DNA of 38,796 nucleotides from Gnetum montanum (lineage: Eukaryota; Streptophyta; Gnetopsida; Gnetales; Gnetaceae): assembly GCA_015680685.1 (NCBI GenBank), contig MNCI01034628.1:1-38796 (forward strand), read 5' to 3'. Of this stretch, positions 10,050-20,058 are shown in pieces (the first letter of the stretch is position 1; every line of letters begins with the position of its first letter). A program made the position numbers and the translations under genes. The notes under the pieces are model-generated. The model had not been told where the DNA came from and did no database searches. It saw nothing but the letters and a program-made list of their open reading frames with translations.

Positions 10050-12060
10050 AACCTCCTATCACATTCATCATGGAAAAAAGCCTATGTTATAAATCTAAGT
10101 CATTAACTTCTTGGTTGTATCATTAATAATGTAGATTTTTTTTACAGGGACACATAGCCCTGTAAAACTCTAAAATTATAATTTTCATTCTATTGAATGC
10201 TCAAAAGTTATTTTATTTTATCTAAATTAGTTTAAATATATATGGATAGGCATTCTATAAAAAGGTCCCAAAACCTCAAGAAAGGTCGTTATATATGCCC
10301 AATTATACTAGGAAAAGCATTTTTTCATCAAGATGTATTAGTTCAAAGTCAAATATATAAATATATAAATTTTTTATGATTAATAAGATGAATTTGAAGA
10401 TTCCATTGTGAGAACAATAACATACTAGGATCAAAGATGATGTATTTGTGAATTGGAGGTATATTTTTTATGTACAAGTTGCATGTTATCTGAAAGTATA
10501 TTGAACACTTCTTATTGGATTGAAAGTTGACTACAATTCATGGTGGATTGTTGGAGGAAGTTTGAAATATCATGAAAGGACCATGACTTATGATGTAGGT
10601 CATGATTAGGCTTAGGATTTTATTCTTAGTTTCACAAATGAACTATGACTTATAGTGGCTAACACAATGAGGAACCCAACTCGTACTACTGAACATGCTT
10701 CAATTCATATAAAAGTTCTTTCCTACCTGAGTAGCTTAGTGAATTGGGTCACAATCTTTGAAAATTTCTTCATAAATTGCTTGGAATATCCTTTCAAACT
10801 TAAGAAACTTCTAACTTTAATAACTACGTAACAAATGATCTGTTGTCTAATAAGTGATATTTTAGTAACATCCATTAATGATACAACATGTCCTAAAAAT
10901 TGAAATTTTTTTCCTTTAGGAAAAATATTTTAATGGACACACCTACAATTAGTGTTCTCTTCGGGTCTTGAGACTATTTTCAAATGTTTCTACCCAATAG
11001 GTCCATCGTTATTTTAATACCTATTATTATTATTATCATCATTGATAAATATTACAATTATCTATTGCAAAATTTTTATTAGAAATAATAAGGAACTAAT
11101 TTTTTTAGATCATATAAAATTTAAACTTTTGAAAAATCATGTTTGAAGAGACTTTTACTAGGGAGTTCAGGCCATTTAACATGTTTAGGACTCATTGAGC
11201 TTTTCATGGTTGGATACCTAAAGAAACATCACAATTCATAAAATGAGGCAAATGAAGTTAGAGTTGAATAACATGGGTTTAATTTAAATTGATGGTGAAA
11301 GTTAAATTTTACCTAAGGTTTGACTTCTCAAGTTGAGGATTAATGTGATTTATTGCGAAATGAATTTTGATGTATGGTATAAGTTCCGTGTTTAAACACA
11401 AAGGATTTCTATAAAGATATAAAGCATTATTAAAAAATAGTTAAAATTTTATTTAAAGATAATATAAATTTGCATTTTAATTAACTAAGATATTAACTCA
11501 GATTTTATTACTATAATCAATAAAGAGTTTAAAATATGTACTAATCTAGTTCAAAAGTTGAAAAGGATTAATCAAGAAGTAAAATACATCATAATAAACT
11601 TCGAAACGAGAATAGTTGGAATGACACAACATCATGGTGTCTTTATTGATTAACTATCTAAAAAGAAGTATTCAAGGCTCTCGTGTACCATTTTCATCAC
11701 CGTTACATTCAGGAGAATGAAACATAAAATAAGTAAAACGAGTTAGATAGACAGGCATTTAAAAAGACTTATCGATAGATATTGTTTACATTCACGATAG
11801 TTTCTTTTTAAGGCTTATCGATATTGTTTACGTAAGAGACTCTTTTTTTTCCCTGTACATTTGCTAAATTTGTTGAGCACCCTGATGTATTCTTAGGTTG
11901 GAAGCCTCTTATCAAGCTATATGTCATGGCCGTTATCATGTACCGGGTCTAGGCATATCTTACAGCCTATTTCAAACCTTCTTGGTCATCATCTTTCAAT
12001 GTGGGAATGAGCATCCATATCTATTGCCCTGGAACACTCCTGGTAAGCTAAAGTTGGTCC
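10050..12060. other. AT-rich spacer upstream of the intact gene
   Basis: I see no reading frame, LTR edge or structured RNA in this 2-kb AT-rich stretch. There are two near copies of a phrase (TTATCGATAGATATTGTTTAC near 11770 and TTATCGATATTGTTTACG near 11816). The last few hundred bases probably include the promoter of the gene at 12213. Confidence 0.4.
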
Positions 12061-12070
12061 ATGTTGACAC

Positions 12071-12079
12071 TATATATAT
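12071..12079 (+). promoter_or_regulatory. TATA box of the LFS-like gene
   Basis: TATATATAT lies 134-142 bp upstream of the ATG at 12213. With transcription starting about 30 bp downstream, the 5' UTR would be about 105 bases. No upstream ATG is seen between 12105 and 12213. This is a positional call only. Confidence 0.5.
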
Positions 12080-12212
12080 GGTAGTGCCATCATCACGTCT
12101 GCATAAAACAGCTAGCTTCTCCCCGTATTTGTTTATTCTGCCAGAATTTTGGAATTTTCACTTTGCAATTCCTATCACTAAGTTAATCTCTTAACTTTTT
12201 GGCAACACCCTC

Positions 12213-12743
12213 ATGGAGCAAAGTCAGGCCAGTTCGCTGTTTCAGACCAGAGCAAGACTGTTTCTGTGTATGTTGTGTTGTATTGCTGTTTTTGCTTCAT
12301 CCGTAGGAGCAGTGAAGAGGGAAGGAAATCTGCCCAGAAACGTAAAGGCTAGCGCAGAAAAGGTGTGGCCCATAGCCAGTGACTTTGCCCATCTTCAGAG
12401 AGTGTATGAGGGTCTTGATGAATGCAAAATTGTTGAAGGTGTTCCCAACCAAGTAGGTTGTGTAAGAAGAGTGGTGAATGGTGGCAGGTGGGCTCTTGAG
12501 AAGCTTACATCCATAGATAATAAAACCATGACATATTCTTACATTATTACAAGCACCAACCTGGGCTTTCAGATTTACAAAGATGTATTTACCTTGAGTA
12601 GGGTGGATGCCAATGCATGTACTGCAACATGGGCTTACAATTTTGAGGCCCCAAACGACACGGTTGCTGATGGGTTGGTCAAGTATCTTTCCACAACATC
12701 CACAGGCATGGCCTCCAAAATGGAACAACTTGCAAATGAGTAA
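12213..12743 (+). CDS. Lachrymatory-factor-synthase-like protein (Bet v 1/START fold) with hydrophobic leader
   Basis: A single intact exon of 176 residues ends at TAA. Residues about 16-33 (RLFLCMLCCIAVFASSVGA region) form a hydrophobic stretch after two Arg, consistent with a secretory signal peptide or membrane anchor. Residues about 36-176 resemble the polyketide-cyclase/LFS branch of the Bet v 1/START superfamily: KVWPIASDF, then CKIVEGVPNQVGCVRRV (71-87), then WALEKLTSIDNKTMTYSYI (93-111). In onion LFS the catalytic pair is Arg71 and Glu88; the equivalents here appear to be Arg85 (in GCVRR) and Glu96 (in WALEK), both kept. Onion LFS turns a sulfenic acid into the tear factor; LFS-like proteins elsewhere have mostly unknown substrates, so no reaction is claimed. 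The ATG at 12213 gives the leader and suits the TATA position. Codon use and frame are undamaged, unlike everything around it, suggesting a live gene. Confidence 0.85.
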   Translation: MEQSQASSLFQTRARLFLCMLCCIAVFASSVGAVKREGNLPRNVKASAEKVWPIASDFAHLQRVYEGLDECKIVEGVPNQVGCVRRVVNGGRWALEKLTSIDNKTMTYSYIITSTNLGFQIYKDVFTLSRVDANACTATWAYNFEAPNDTVADGLVKYLSTTSTGMASKMEQLANE

Positions 12744-12799
12744 CTTCAATGTCTCCTCATGCTGTTGTTGGTTCACTCTTAAGTGTTAACCCATAGCAG

Positions 12800-12955
12800 G
12801 ATGTACATAATACTCCACTATACTTATTAATGCTATTATTTTTAACAAAACATATTTGCTTGTGTGCTAAATTGTTGTAGATGTACATAATACTTCACTA
12901 TACTTATTAATGCTATCATTGTTAATAAAACACATATACGCTTGTGTGCAAAATT
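12800..12955 (+). repeat. 80-bp tandem duplication in the 3' UTR of the LFS-like gene
   Basis: Two copies start at 12800 and 12880, each opening with GATGTACATAATACT and ending near CTTGTGTGC. They differ at a few sites. The period is 80 bp and the array begins 57 bp after the stop codon. Confidence 0.85.
12924..12929 (+). terminator. Poly(A) signal AATAAA of the LFS-like gene
   Basis: A canonical AATAAA occurs in the second 3' UTR copy, about 180 bp after the stop codon. The matching place in the first copy reads AACAAA. Plant poly(A) signals are loose, so cleavage in either copy is possible. Confidence 0.5.
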
Positions 12956-12959
12956 GCAT

Positions 12960-15276
12960 CGAGTGGTTTATATTCCATCGACTTGAGAAATTTGGAACCT
13001 ACACAAGAATGGGTGAAATTTAGTTTTAATTTATTTATTCATAAGTATGTTTGCTTGAGTCTCCTTAATATCTAACCTAGGTTGGCTGTCAAAAAAAAAA
13101 AAGAAAAAAAAGTCAAGATCTCATACGATAACTTAAACCAGCAGAATATCATCTTCCTAATGTTTTTTGTTTCTCCTTATCCCAACCTAGGGTGTCCAAT
13201 AATGAAAGCTTTACCCCATTCCTGGTGACGTTTCCATTTAACTTTTACATTTGTAACCATGGGTGGTATACATATTCTTAACCAATAGGTACATATACAT
13301 ATTCTCAACCAAGCTATCAAGTTATGCGTTGAACATAGCCATTCCCACTTCATCTATTTTCTTTTGCTTTTAATAAAATATGTGGAAAACTCTTTTAGGA
13401 AAACTTTTTATTTTAGCGGTTGAATTAAAGAGGAATCAAAAGGAAGTTCCTAGTATGTAATGAAAAAAGCAAGAAAAACTTACTTTGCCTATAGTTAGGA
13501 AAAAGAACCATACCATGATCATACTAATGAAAATAATTGACCATGATCATACTAATGAAAATAATTGAGCATCACTTATACATATATTCTTTTTACCAAA
13601 AAAAAAAAACTTTTATTCATTATTTTTTACCGTTAATAACATATTTAATATTTCATGTTATTTAATTTTTATAAACTAAGAAAACAATTTTAATTTTTAA
13701 TTATACCAAAATCACTTTTACAGGTACCAAACCATGTTCATGGATAGCACATTTTTATTTAGGGTATTGGAAACCTAGAAAATTGATGAGTTTGAAACAC
13801 ATGATTTTGGAGAAGGGGCTGTTGTGATATGTAGTCATTTGCAATGCACCATTTTCTTGTCATCCGTCTTCAATGCATAAAGTTGGCTGAAGCTGTACTT
13901 CTTTTCTTTTTCTTTCTTTCTTTCTTTCTGTTTTGGTCTTTCAAGTTTAGATTGGCGGGGGTGTTTTTTTTCTTTATTCCATTGTTTTTATCTGAAGGTT
14001 TGCTAGGTTACTTCCATTACTTCTATTTTATCTTCCCCGTCTTCATTCATTGCTTCTATTTTCTTTTGTTTTTTATTAGATTTGTATAGTATGTTTGTGT
14101 AGTTGATTTTTCTTTCATTATTTCTGTTTTATTCTGTCTATATAGTTTTTTTTTTTGAGGTGTATGCTTTCTTATGGTGTATTTGCATTTGCATTTATTT
14201 TGGGCTTGCCTTTTATTGTTGAGGCATTACTTCAATAATGTTTTCAACTTTTTTCAAAAATATGTTGAGGCTTTATAAACGTCAAATCTTTTGTGATTTC
14301 ATGGATGTAATAAAAATTTCATGTTTTACATTTGTAGTTTATTTTATTATTTTATACTTATTATTGTATATTTTTAGTTAAGTTTACAAGGGCATTGAGT
14401 ATTAATGTTGTTGTTTACTTAGTGGTTGTAGGTAGTGAAGATGCAAAGAAGAAGGAGATCTATTCCCTAGTTTATTAGGATAGAGGGGTTTCTTAGGATG
14501 TGGTGTTAGTTATTTGTTATATGATAGCATACATAGAGGAGGGGTGATTATGCCTTAAACATATGTTTTTTGTCCAAGGGATCTTATGTTTCTCATGCAA
14601 AACTAATTTTTCTCTAATATATCATATTTTTTCTCTTCTATTTTTACAAAGTAGATTTGATTTCTTTAGAATTCCTTGGTGATTCTATATTGCATTCAAT
14701 TTAGGACACTTTTTTTAGTGATGTTGATAAAATTAAAAAACTTGATTTTGTTCTCCCTCATGATGTATATGAGTCACTGAATCCTAAATCATTATATGTG
14801 TTTCTTGCTTTTTTGGGTTGCTTGCCTCATAATCAATGTTTTCCTCTACATTTAAATATTGTGATGTAAAAACAAGATATTAAAATTATTCATTTAAGTA
14901 TTATTCTCTTTTTTTTTCTTTTTTGTTTGTTAAACTAGGTAATACTTTTGATACAACATGCTCTATGTATAAGGTCTTTATACATAAGCATACACTGTTA
15001 ATCATTTGTAAGTGAACTCCATGTTTCATTGAGCTATTTAATCTTTTCCTCATTTTACAAAAAAAACAAGTACAAAATTAAGCATATAAAATCTATTTCT
15101 ATAGCTTTTGGTTTTCATAGATTTTTTTTGTTGAAGATATATTCAACCAATTATAGATTATAAACATCCTAATAGTAGTAACATTTTCCATTCAAAAGGA
15201 CATTTTTTTAATGTCTATCCTTGTATACTCAAGAAGAAATATGTTGAAGATTGTAAAAAACATATTGAATTTGAAG
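12960..15276. other. AT-rich spacer with one perfect 28-bp tandem duplication
   Basis: Long T-rich and A-rich stretches, including CTTT repeats near 13905-13930. At 13512-13567 a 28-bp unit (starting ACCATGATCATACTAATG) occurs twice without a mismatch. Apparent open frames here, such as 13844-14089, are Phe/Leu-rich products of pyrimidine runs. No gene was recognised. Confidence 0.5.
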
Positions 15277-15483
15277 ATGGCACCTAAAGGAAAGCATGCA
15301 TAAGAAGGAGGACCATTCCAACCAAGGGATAAACAACCAAGAATGGGAAGGGACCAAGAACAACCCTATGAGCAAGTAGAGATCCATGCCAAGAGACCTC
15401 TTCGGAAGGAGCCTAAAGTGGAATCTATCCAATAGATTCCTAAATNAAACTCCGCAGATGAACTAGTTGTGGCACTTAGATAG
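15277..15483 (+). pseudogene. Short degraded frame, unrecognised (crosses the N at 15446)
   Basis: From an ATG at 15277 a plus-strand frame runs to the TAG at 15481, with a TAA at 15301 and a TAG at 15433 inside it. It is basic and Gln/Pro-rich (for example GPFQPRDKQPRMG), resembling the start of some retrotransposon polyproteins, but no domain can be identified. The frame reads sensibly through the N at 15446, so that N may be one uncertain base and not a large gap. Low confidence that this was ever a coding start. Confidence 0.25.
15446..15446. other. Single ambiguous base (N)
   Basis: One of only two N characters in the window. The surrounding plus-strand frame continues across it, so no missing sequence is evident here, unlike the N at 35635. 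Confidence 0.9.
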
Positions 15484-15639
15484 TTATCCTTAGGTCACAG
15501 TTCGCTGTGTTCCCGCCTGGACTAGTGTTATATTTGTCACGTATGGTTTAGTCTAGATGAAGTGTATGATATGTTCCTAATTCTAATGCTACTATTGAAG
15601 GCAGTGGGAAATAATATTAACTAAGCTAAGCTAGGAGGA

Positions 15640-16295
15640 AAAGGGTAAGAAAGTCTAATCTAGCCTAAGTGCGACGAGCAACTGATTCCTTGATCAACCG
15701 TACACATCTTGGACCTCATGCACGACTACCACTGGGATTACCAAGCGTAGATCCTAGGTATGCCATTGGGCTACAAAGTAGTCACACTTAAATGCTCATA
15801 ATCAAGTCGTACTCGTTCCGCGTTGTGATGAGTAGCTGATTCCTTGACTAACCGTACACATCCTTGGATGCTCGTAATCAAGTTGTACTCATACCGCATT
15901 CTAGGAGTTTAAGGGTGAGAGAGAAAGTAGTAAATAACAATAAAATCAATTAAATAAATAACAAAGTGACTTCTGCAATGATGAATTAATCTCGATCTAT
16001 ATTGCTGATCAAGTGTGTGTCCAAGTATGTCACACTCAAATAAGACACCGTACAATTACATTCACCACACTGCAGGCAGACATGGGAAAAATAATCTATC
16101 TCTGAAGTGGTCAAACTGCCAGAGCTTTGCTACTTCTATTCTATCTATGTTAAAAAAGGGAGAGTCGCGTCTTATTAATAGATATGGTGGCGGATTGCGA
16201 TATCACGTACGCGATATTGTAGGGAAGACGCGATATCGCGGCGGACACGATATCATGTACGCGATATCATGGCCTATGTGAATCACGTCTCATCA
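15640..16295 (-). repeat. LTR-C fragment with GATATC-type U3 repeats
   Basis: The outer edge CTCATCA ends at 16295. On the minus strand, U3 contains five words of the GATATC/AATATCG type between about 16272 and 16195, followed by a weak TATA box (TATTAATA, 16180-16173). Blocks at 15700-15790 (GTACACATC, then ACTGGGATTACCAAGC) align by eye with LTR-B 9535-9605. An internal duplication of a phrase starting CTGATTCCTTG (15681 and 15838) is present. The inner edge could not be fixed: no clear TGATGAG with primer site was found, although a TGATGAG at 15827 is a candidate. It may be a solo or truncated LTR. Confidence 0.6.
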
Positions 16296-16329
16296 CACAT
16301 AAACCCAAGTCAAACCTTGAGGTTGCATT

Positions 16330-18950
16330 AATAGAAGCTTGCCTTAGGTAGATCGTGAATAAGGAGGTCCAAAAATCCATGCTTCAAGAGTCAAACTTTG
16401 GACCTTTCTTGAAGTTTGCACCTTCAAAAGTTAAGAATCAACTGTAGAACTCTTCCATGTGCTCCATAATCACTTTCAGTAAGGAGTGGTACATGGGAGA
16501 GAATTATCTTTTCTGGGACAATTGAAAGGCTAGTTCAATGGTCAAAATCAAGAACATCTCAATGTCCTACTTGGTAAAAGCCATTGCAGAGGCCCTTAGG
16601 TTACCAAAATTGGGGTCAATCTTGTTGAAATCCCCATGCAAGTATATCCTAGCATCAAGAAGGAATGGATGTAGTGGTGCTATGGAGTCAATTGTAAGGA
16701 GCTTGATGCACTTACCATGGCGAAGTGCACATACTTCAAAATTGCAGCCTTTTGCCTCAATCCAATGGTAAAGCCAAGCAAGATCACAACCTTCTCCACC
16801 GGTGCATGCGATGCTCTAAGCAGTAGATTCCTAGTCAACCTTCCACAACCAATCTATCTTGAGATAAAGAAGCTGTTTAAAGAAAATAAACATGAAAATA
16901 AGGCACTTCCCTTCCCATGTCTTATTTAAAAACTATGCAAGAGGGTAGGCATAACATGCTATACAAACGACAGCATCCAACGTGCTCCATTTTCTTCTTT
17001 AGCAGAGATGATGAAGGACAATATGCATGCTAAAGTCATCCAAGAAGAGGATCAACAACCACCACCTCCACCACCCACTCATGAAACAACACTAAAGGCC
17101 CATGCTACCCTTGAGCACATGCATGAGATCTGAGAGAAACTCTTACAAGAGTAGGAGCAACGGGTAGGAACAAGTGGTGGTGATTCATCTGTGTATTGCC
17201 CAACAATGAGTCACCTCAATGAAGTGGCTCAAACAATCAGCCAGATGGAGGAAGGTGGACCAATTTTCTCAGCCCAAAGAACATAGCTACCCACAAGATC
17301 AAAACTTAACACTCAAGAGGTAATGGTATCTCTATCGCAATAGTAGCAATTCCTAGAAATCTTTAGGAATGCCACTACTTTTTCAGTGCATCTAAAGGAG
17401 GGCGAAGAGGTAACTATCTTGGTGATGTAGCACCATGAGTAGGAGACACTAGTAAAGGTGGTAGCTGATAGAATTGTCAAAGCATTAAATACACTTGCAA
17501 TGTCTATACTAGATGTTTCTACACTTAGAGATGTGTAGACATCTACTAGAATAATTAGTGGTAGATTACGTATAGCCTAGCATGAGGAGTTGCTAAATCG
17601 ATTGGTGGGAACTGGGCAATTGATTTCAAATGTCTTTGACCTTTCAAACACAATCATTTTAACCTAGTCAAAGCTACTAGAAGCAAGGGACAAGTGCATT
17701 ATATTAGAGGAAGAACTCGAAATAGCCTAAGCACAAAACCAACGCTAGGCTATGGAGGTTGCTAAATTAAGAGCCCATCTTGTTGATCCTGCATTTCTCA
17801 ACCCTGCATTGACAAGGAATGAAGCCTTCAAGCAGCTTGAAGACACTCAAAAAGGTTGAGAACAAGAAGGAGACAACCATCTTTGACTAGTTCATGGCCA
17901 ATGCCAAAATGTCTACCATTTAGAAGGACTTGATCCAAACACGCCATGAGAATGTAATGTTGACCATAGAAAATCATCACCTACAAAATGTTGATGTGTA
18001 GAAGCAACAAATGCAATATTTCATCCATCAACAACAAGAGTAGCTAGCTAGAGTAAACAACGAATTGAGGAGATTGGTAGTAGAAAATCGAAATCTCTCC
18101 ATGGAGCAAGTCCAAGCTCTTCACCAAAAATTTGTGATAGAGATAGCCACTTGGAAAAATGAGGCTCTCAAATTTGAGAGAGTCAAAAATCACTACAGAG
18201 ATCAAATCGATCGATAGAAAGAAATCAATGAGAAACACATCCAAATGGCAAAGGTGAAAGTTAATGAGGCCCTTCAGCAAAATAAGAAAGGAGGTGATGT
18301 TTGGCATCCTATCTTTGATGGGCTTAATGACTATAGCAAAATAGAGATCTACATGAAAGAGCTACAGATTAAGGAGATGATGGAGTACATGGAGCTTGCC
18401 AATCTCTCTTATGCAATTTTGGCAATGTTGACTACCATAGTGCCATGGTCTAAATTGGAGAAACAAGTGCCTAATTCATACTTATTGTACAAAGTAGAGT
18501 TCAAGCATCATAAAGACACCAAGTAGAAGCTTGAGATTACCAACATCGAACTTGAGGTTCTCAAGACAAAGTTCACCAATCAACGATCAACTGCTGAGAA
18601 TGTGACTAAGAGGATGAATGACTACTAGGAACTACAAAAATGTAGTCAAGGTGTTTGATGTTGAATGCAAACTTTTCACTACTTGGTTTGTCGATGTTAA
18701 GGAGCTATTCCCTACAATGCCCTATTCATGGGATATTCCCATTCTAGACACATTGGAGATGCAATGTGAACTATGAATGATTACCATAGTAAGGAGAAGA
18801 AGATGAAGGTATTGTTGAATGCCTTTTGTCTTCCACCAGAAGTTGCAATTGTCATAAGGCAACCACAATCACCTTAACTACCACGTGCACCTAAAGTAGG
18901 AGAAGGTCCTTCAAAGCCTTCATTACCTAGGATCATTTAATCTTATTCAT
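16330..18950 (+). pseudogene. Long degraded coiled-coil ORF, probable retroelement extra ORF, with TAG-dominated stops
   Basis: A collinear plus-strand frame reads from 17041 to 17852, shifts by one base, then continues 17852-18655. Translation gives a Glu/Gln/Leu-rich coiled-coil protein (for example KLLEARDKCIILEEELEIA and ARVNNELRRLVVENRNLSM). A Pro-rich stretch lies at 17059-17085. A similar but weaker open context extends to about 16500 upstream and 18950 downstream. Within 17041-18655 stops are 17 TAG, one TAA (17728) and one TGA (17131). It sits just before the polypurine tract and LTR-D in the same orientation, the place where Athila-type elements carry a third ORF. No membrane segment or known domain was recognised, so a role is not assigned; it could instead be gag-related. 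Confidence 0.6.
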
Positions 18951-19157
18951 CATCTTGGTATCGTTAGAGGAATTGTGCTTGTCAATTTTTTCTTGGTGTT
19001 CAATTTTGTTATCCTGAACACCAAATTTTTGTAATTATTATAAAACTGTACACTCAAGAACTTAGTTTTTGTTGTGTTGTTTATGTGTTTGTTTTGTCAA
19101 TCAGTAATCCCATACCTTCCAAAATTTTGTAAAGAACTCAATGACGAGTTTTCATCT

Positions 19158-19170
19158 AGTCGTGGGGATA
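19158..19170 (+). other. Polypurine tract before LTR-D
   Basis: TAGTCGTGGGGATA directly precedes the LTR start TGATGAG at 19171. This is the expected position for the plus-strand primer, and the word recurs at 6058-6068. Confidence 0.6.
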
Positions 19171-20058
19171 TGATGAGTCGCATGGTTTGAACACATTGAT
19201 GTGATACCGTTGATGCAACCTCATTGATGGGATCTTGTCAACGTGATCTTGTCGACGTAGGATGTGACTAGTTGACGTGTACTTGTCGATGGGGTACTCT
19301 ATTTCTACCTATAAATGTGCACCTTCCATTGCATTTATTGCATTATATTTCATAGTTATAGCAAAGCTCTTAAAGTTTTCTCATTCGAAAGTTAGAATAT
19401 TTTCTAAGTGCCCACAGTATGAGTCAAAGAGTGTGTGGATCTTTATTTGAACATTGTTGTACCTACGCACTTCAATGTGTGTGGCAATAAAGATGAGCTT
19501 TCTGATCAAACCTTGTAGCGCATGGACTAGATTAATTATTTCTTTAAGAATTTAATATTTTAAGTAATTTCCTTTAATGTTTTAAGTAATTAAAGTAATT
19601 AATTAAGATAAATTGAATAGAAAAAATAAGTACAACCACTTTGAGCATACATGTAACACTTGGTAAGCCTAATAACGCTTAACATTTGGTAACCTAATAG
19701 CGCTATACATGTTCAAGATGTGTATGACAAGTGGAAACCAATGCTTATGTTAGGATTAGTTAAGTGTTAGCTAGTTGTTAAACTACTCTAGCAATTAAAT
19801 CCCTTTATTCATCATTATTTATCCTTAGGAAACTTAGAACATAAAAAGATAAAAATGATAAAAATCATATGCCTCAATTGCACTAAACCATACCTTTGCA
19901 TTTCACAAGTGTAATTGTGAAGACAACAATAACAGTTAGTTTCACTTCTTAGAGACTAGTGTACTTAGAAGGCTATAAGTTCCCAAAATTTGACTAGATC
20001 ACGTATGAATGCTTAGTGATTTGTATGGTTGGGAGTAAGGTCTACTGGCCGCTCATCA
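19171..20058 (+). repeat. 3' LTR, plus orientation (LTR-D)
   Basis: This 888-bp LTR runs from TGATGAG (19171) to CTCATCA (20058). A TATA box TATAAATG lies at 19310, 139 bp from the start. U3 (about 19190-19295) holds repeated words TTGATG, TTGTCAACG, TTGTCGACG and TTGACGTG. The poly(A)-like AATAAAG is at about 19486. The block at 19425-19460 (GTGTGTGGATCTTTATTTG) is the reverse complement of the matching part of LTR-A. It is the only member of the family seen in the plus orientation. Confidence 0.75.

Noticed and set aside
12297-12776. 159-codon open frame on the minus strand
   Set aside because: It is the antisense shadow of the LFS-like gene and has no family signature.
13844-14089. Phe/Leu-rich plus-strand open frame resembling a membrane protein
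   Set aside because: It is produced by CTTT and T-rich runs and has no start context or conserved motif.
17041-18655. A changed genetic code with UAG read as glutamine
   Set aside because: The intact gene at 12213-12743 uses ordinary CAA/CAG codons and ends at TAA, frameshifts also break the TAG-rich ORF, and other dead frames carry TGA as well. Methylation-driven decay explains the pattern more simply.
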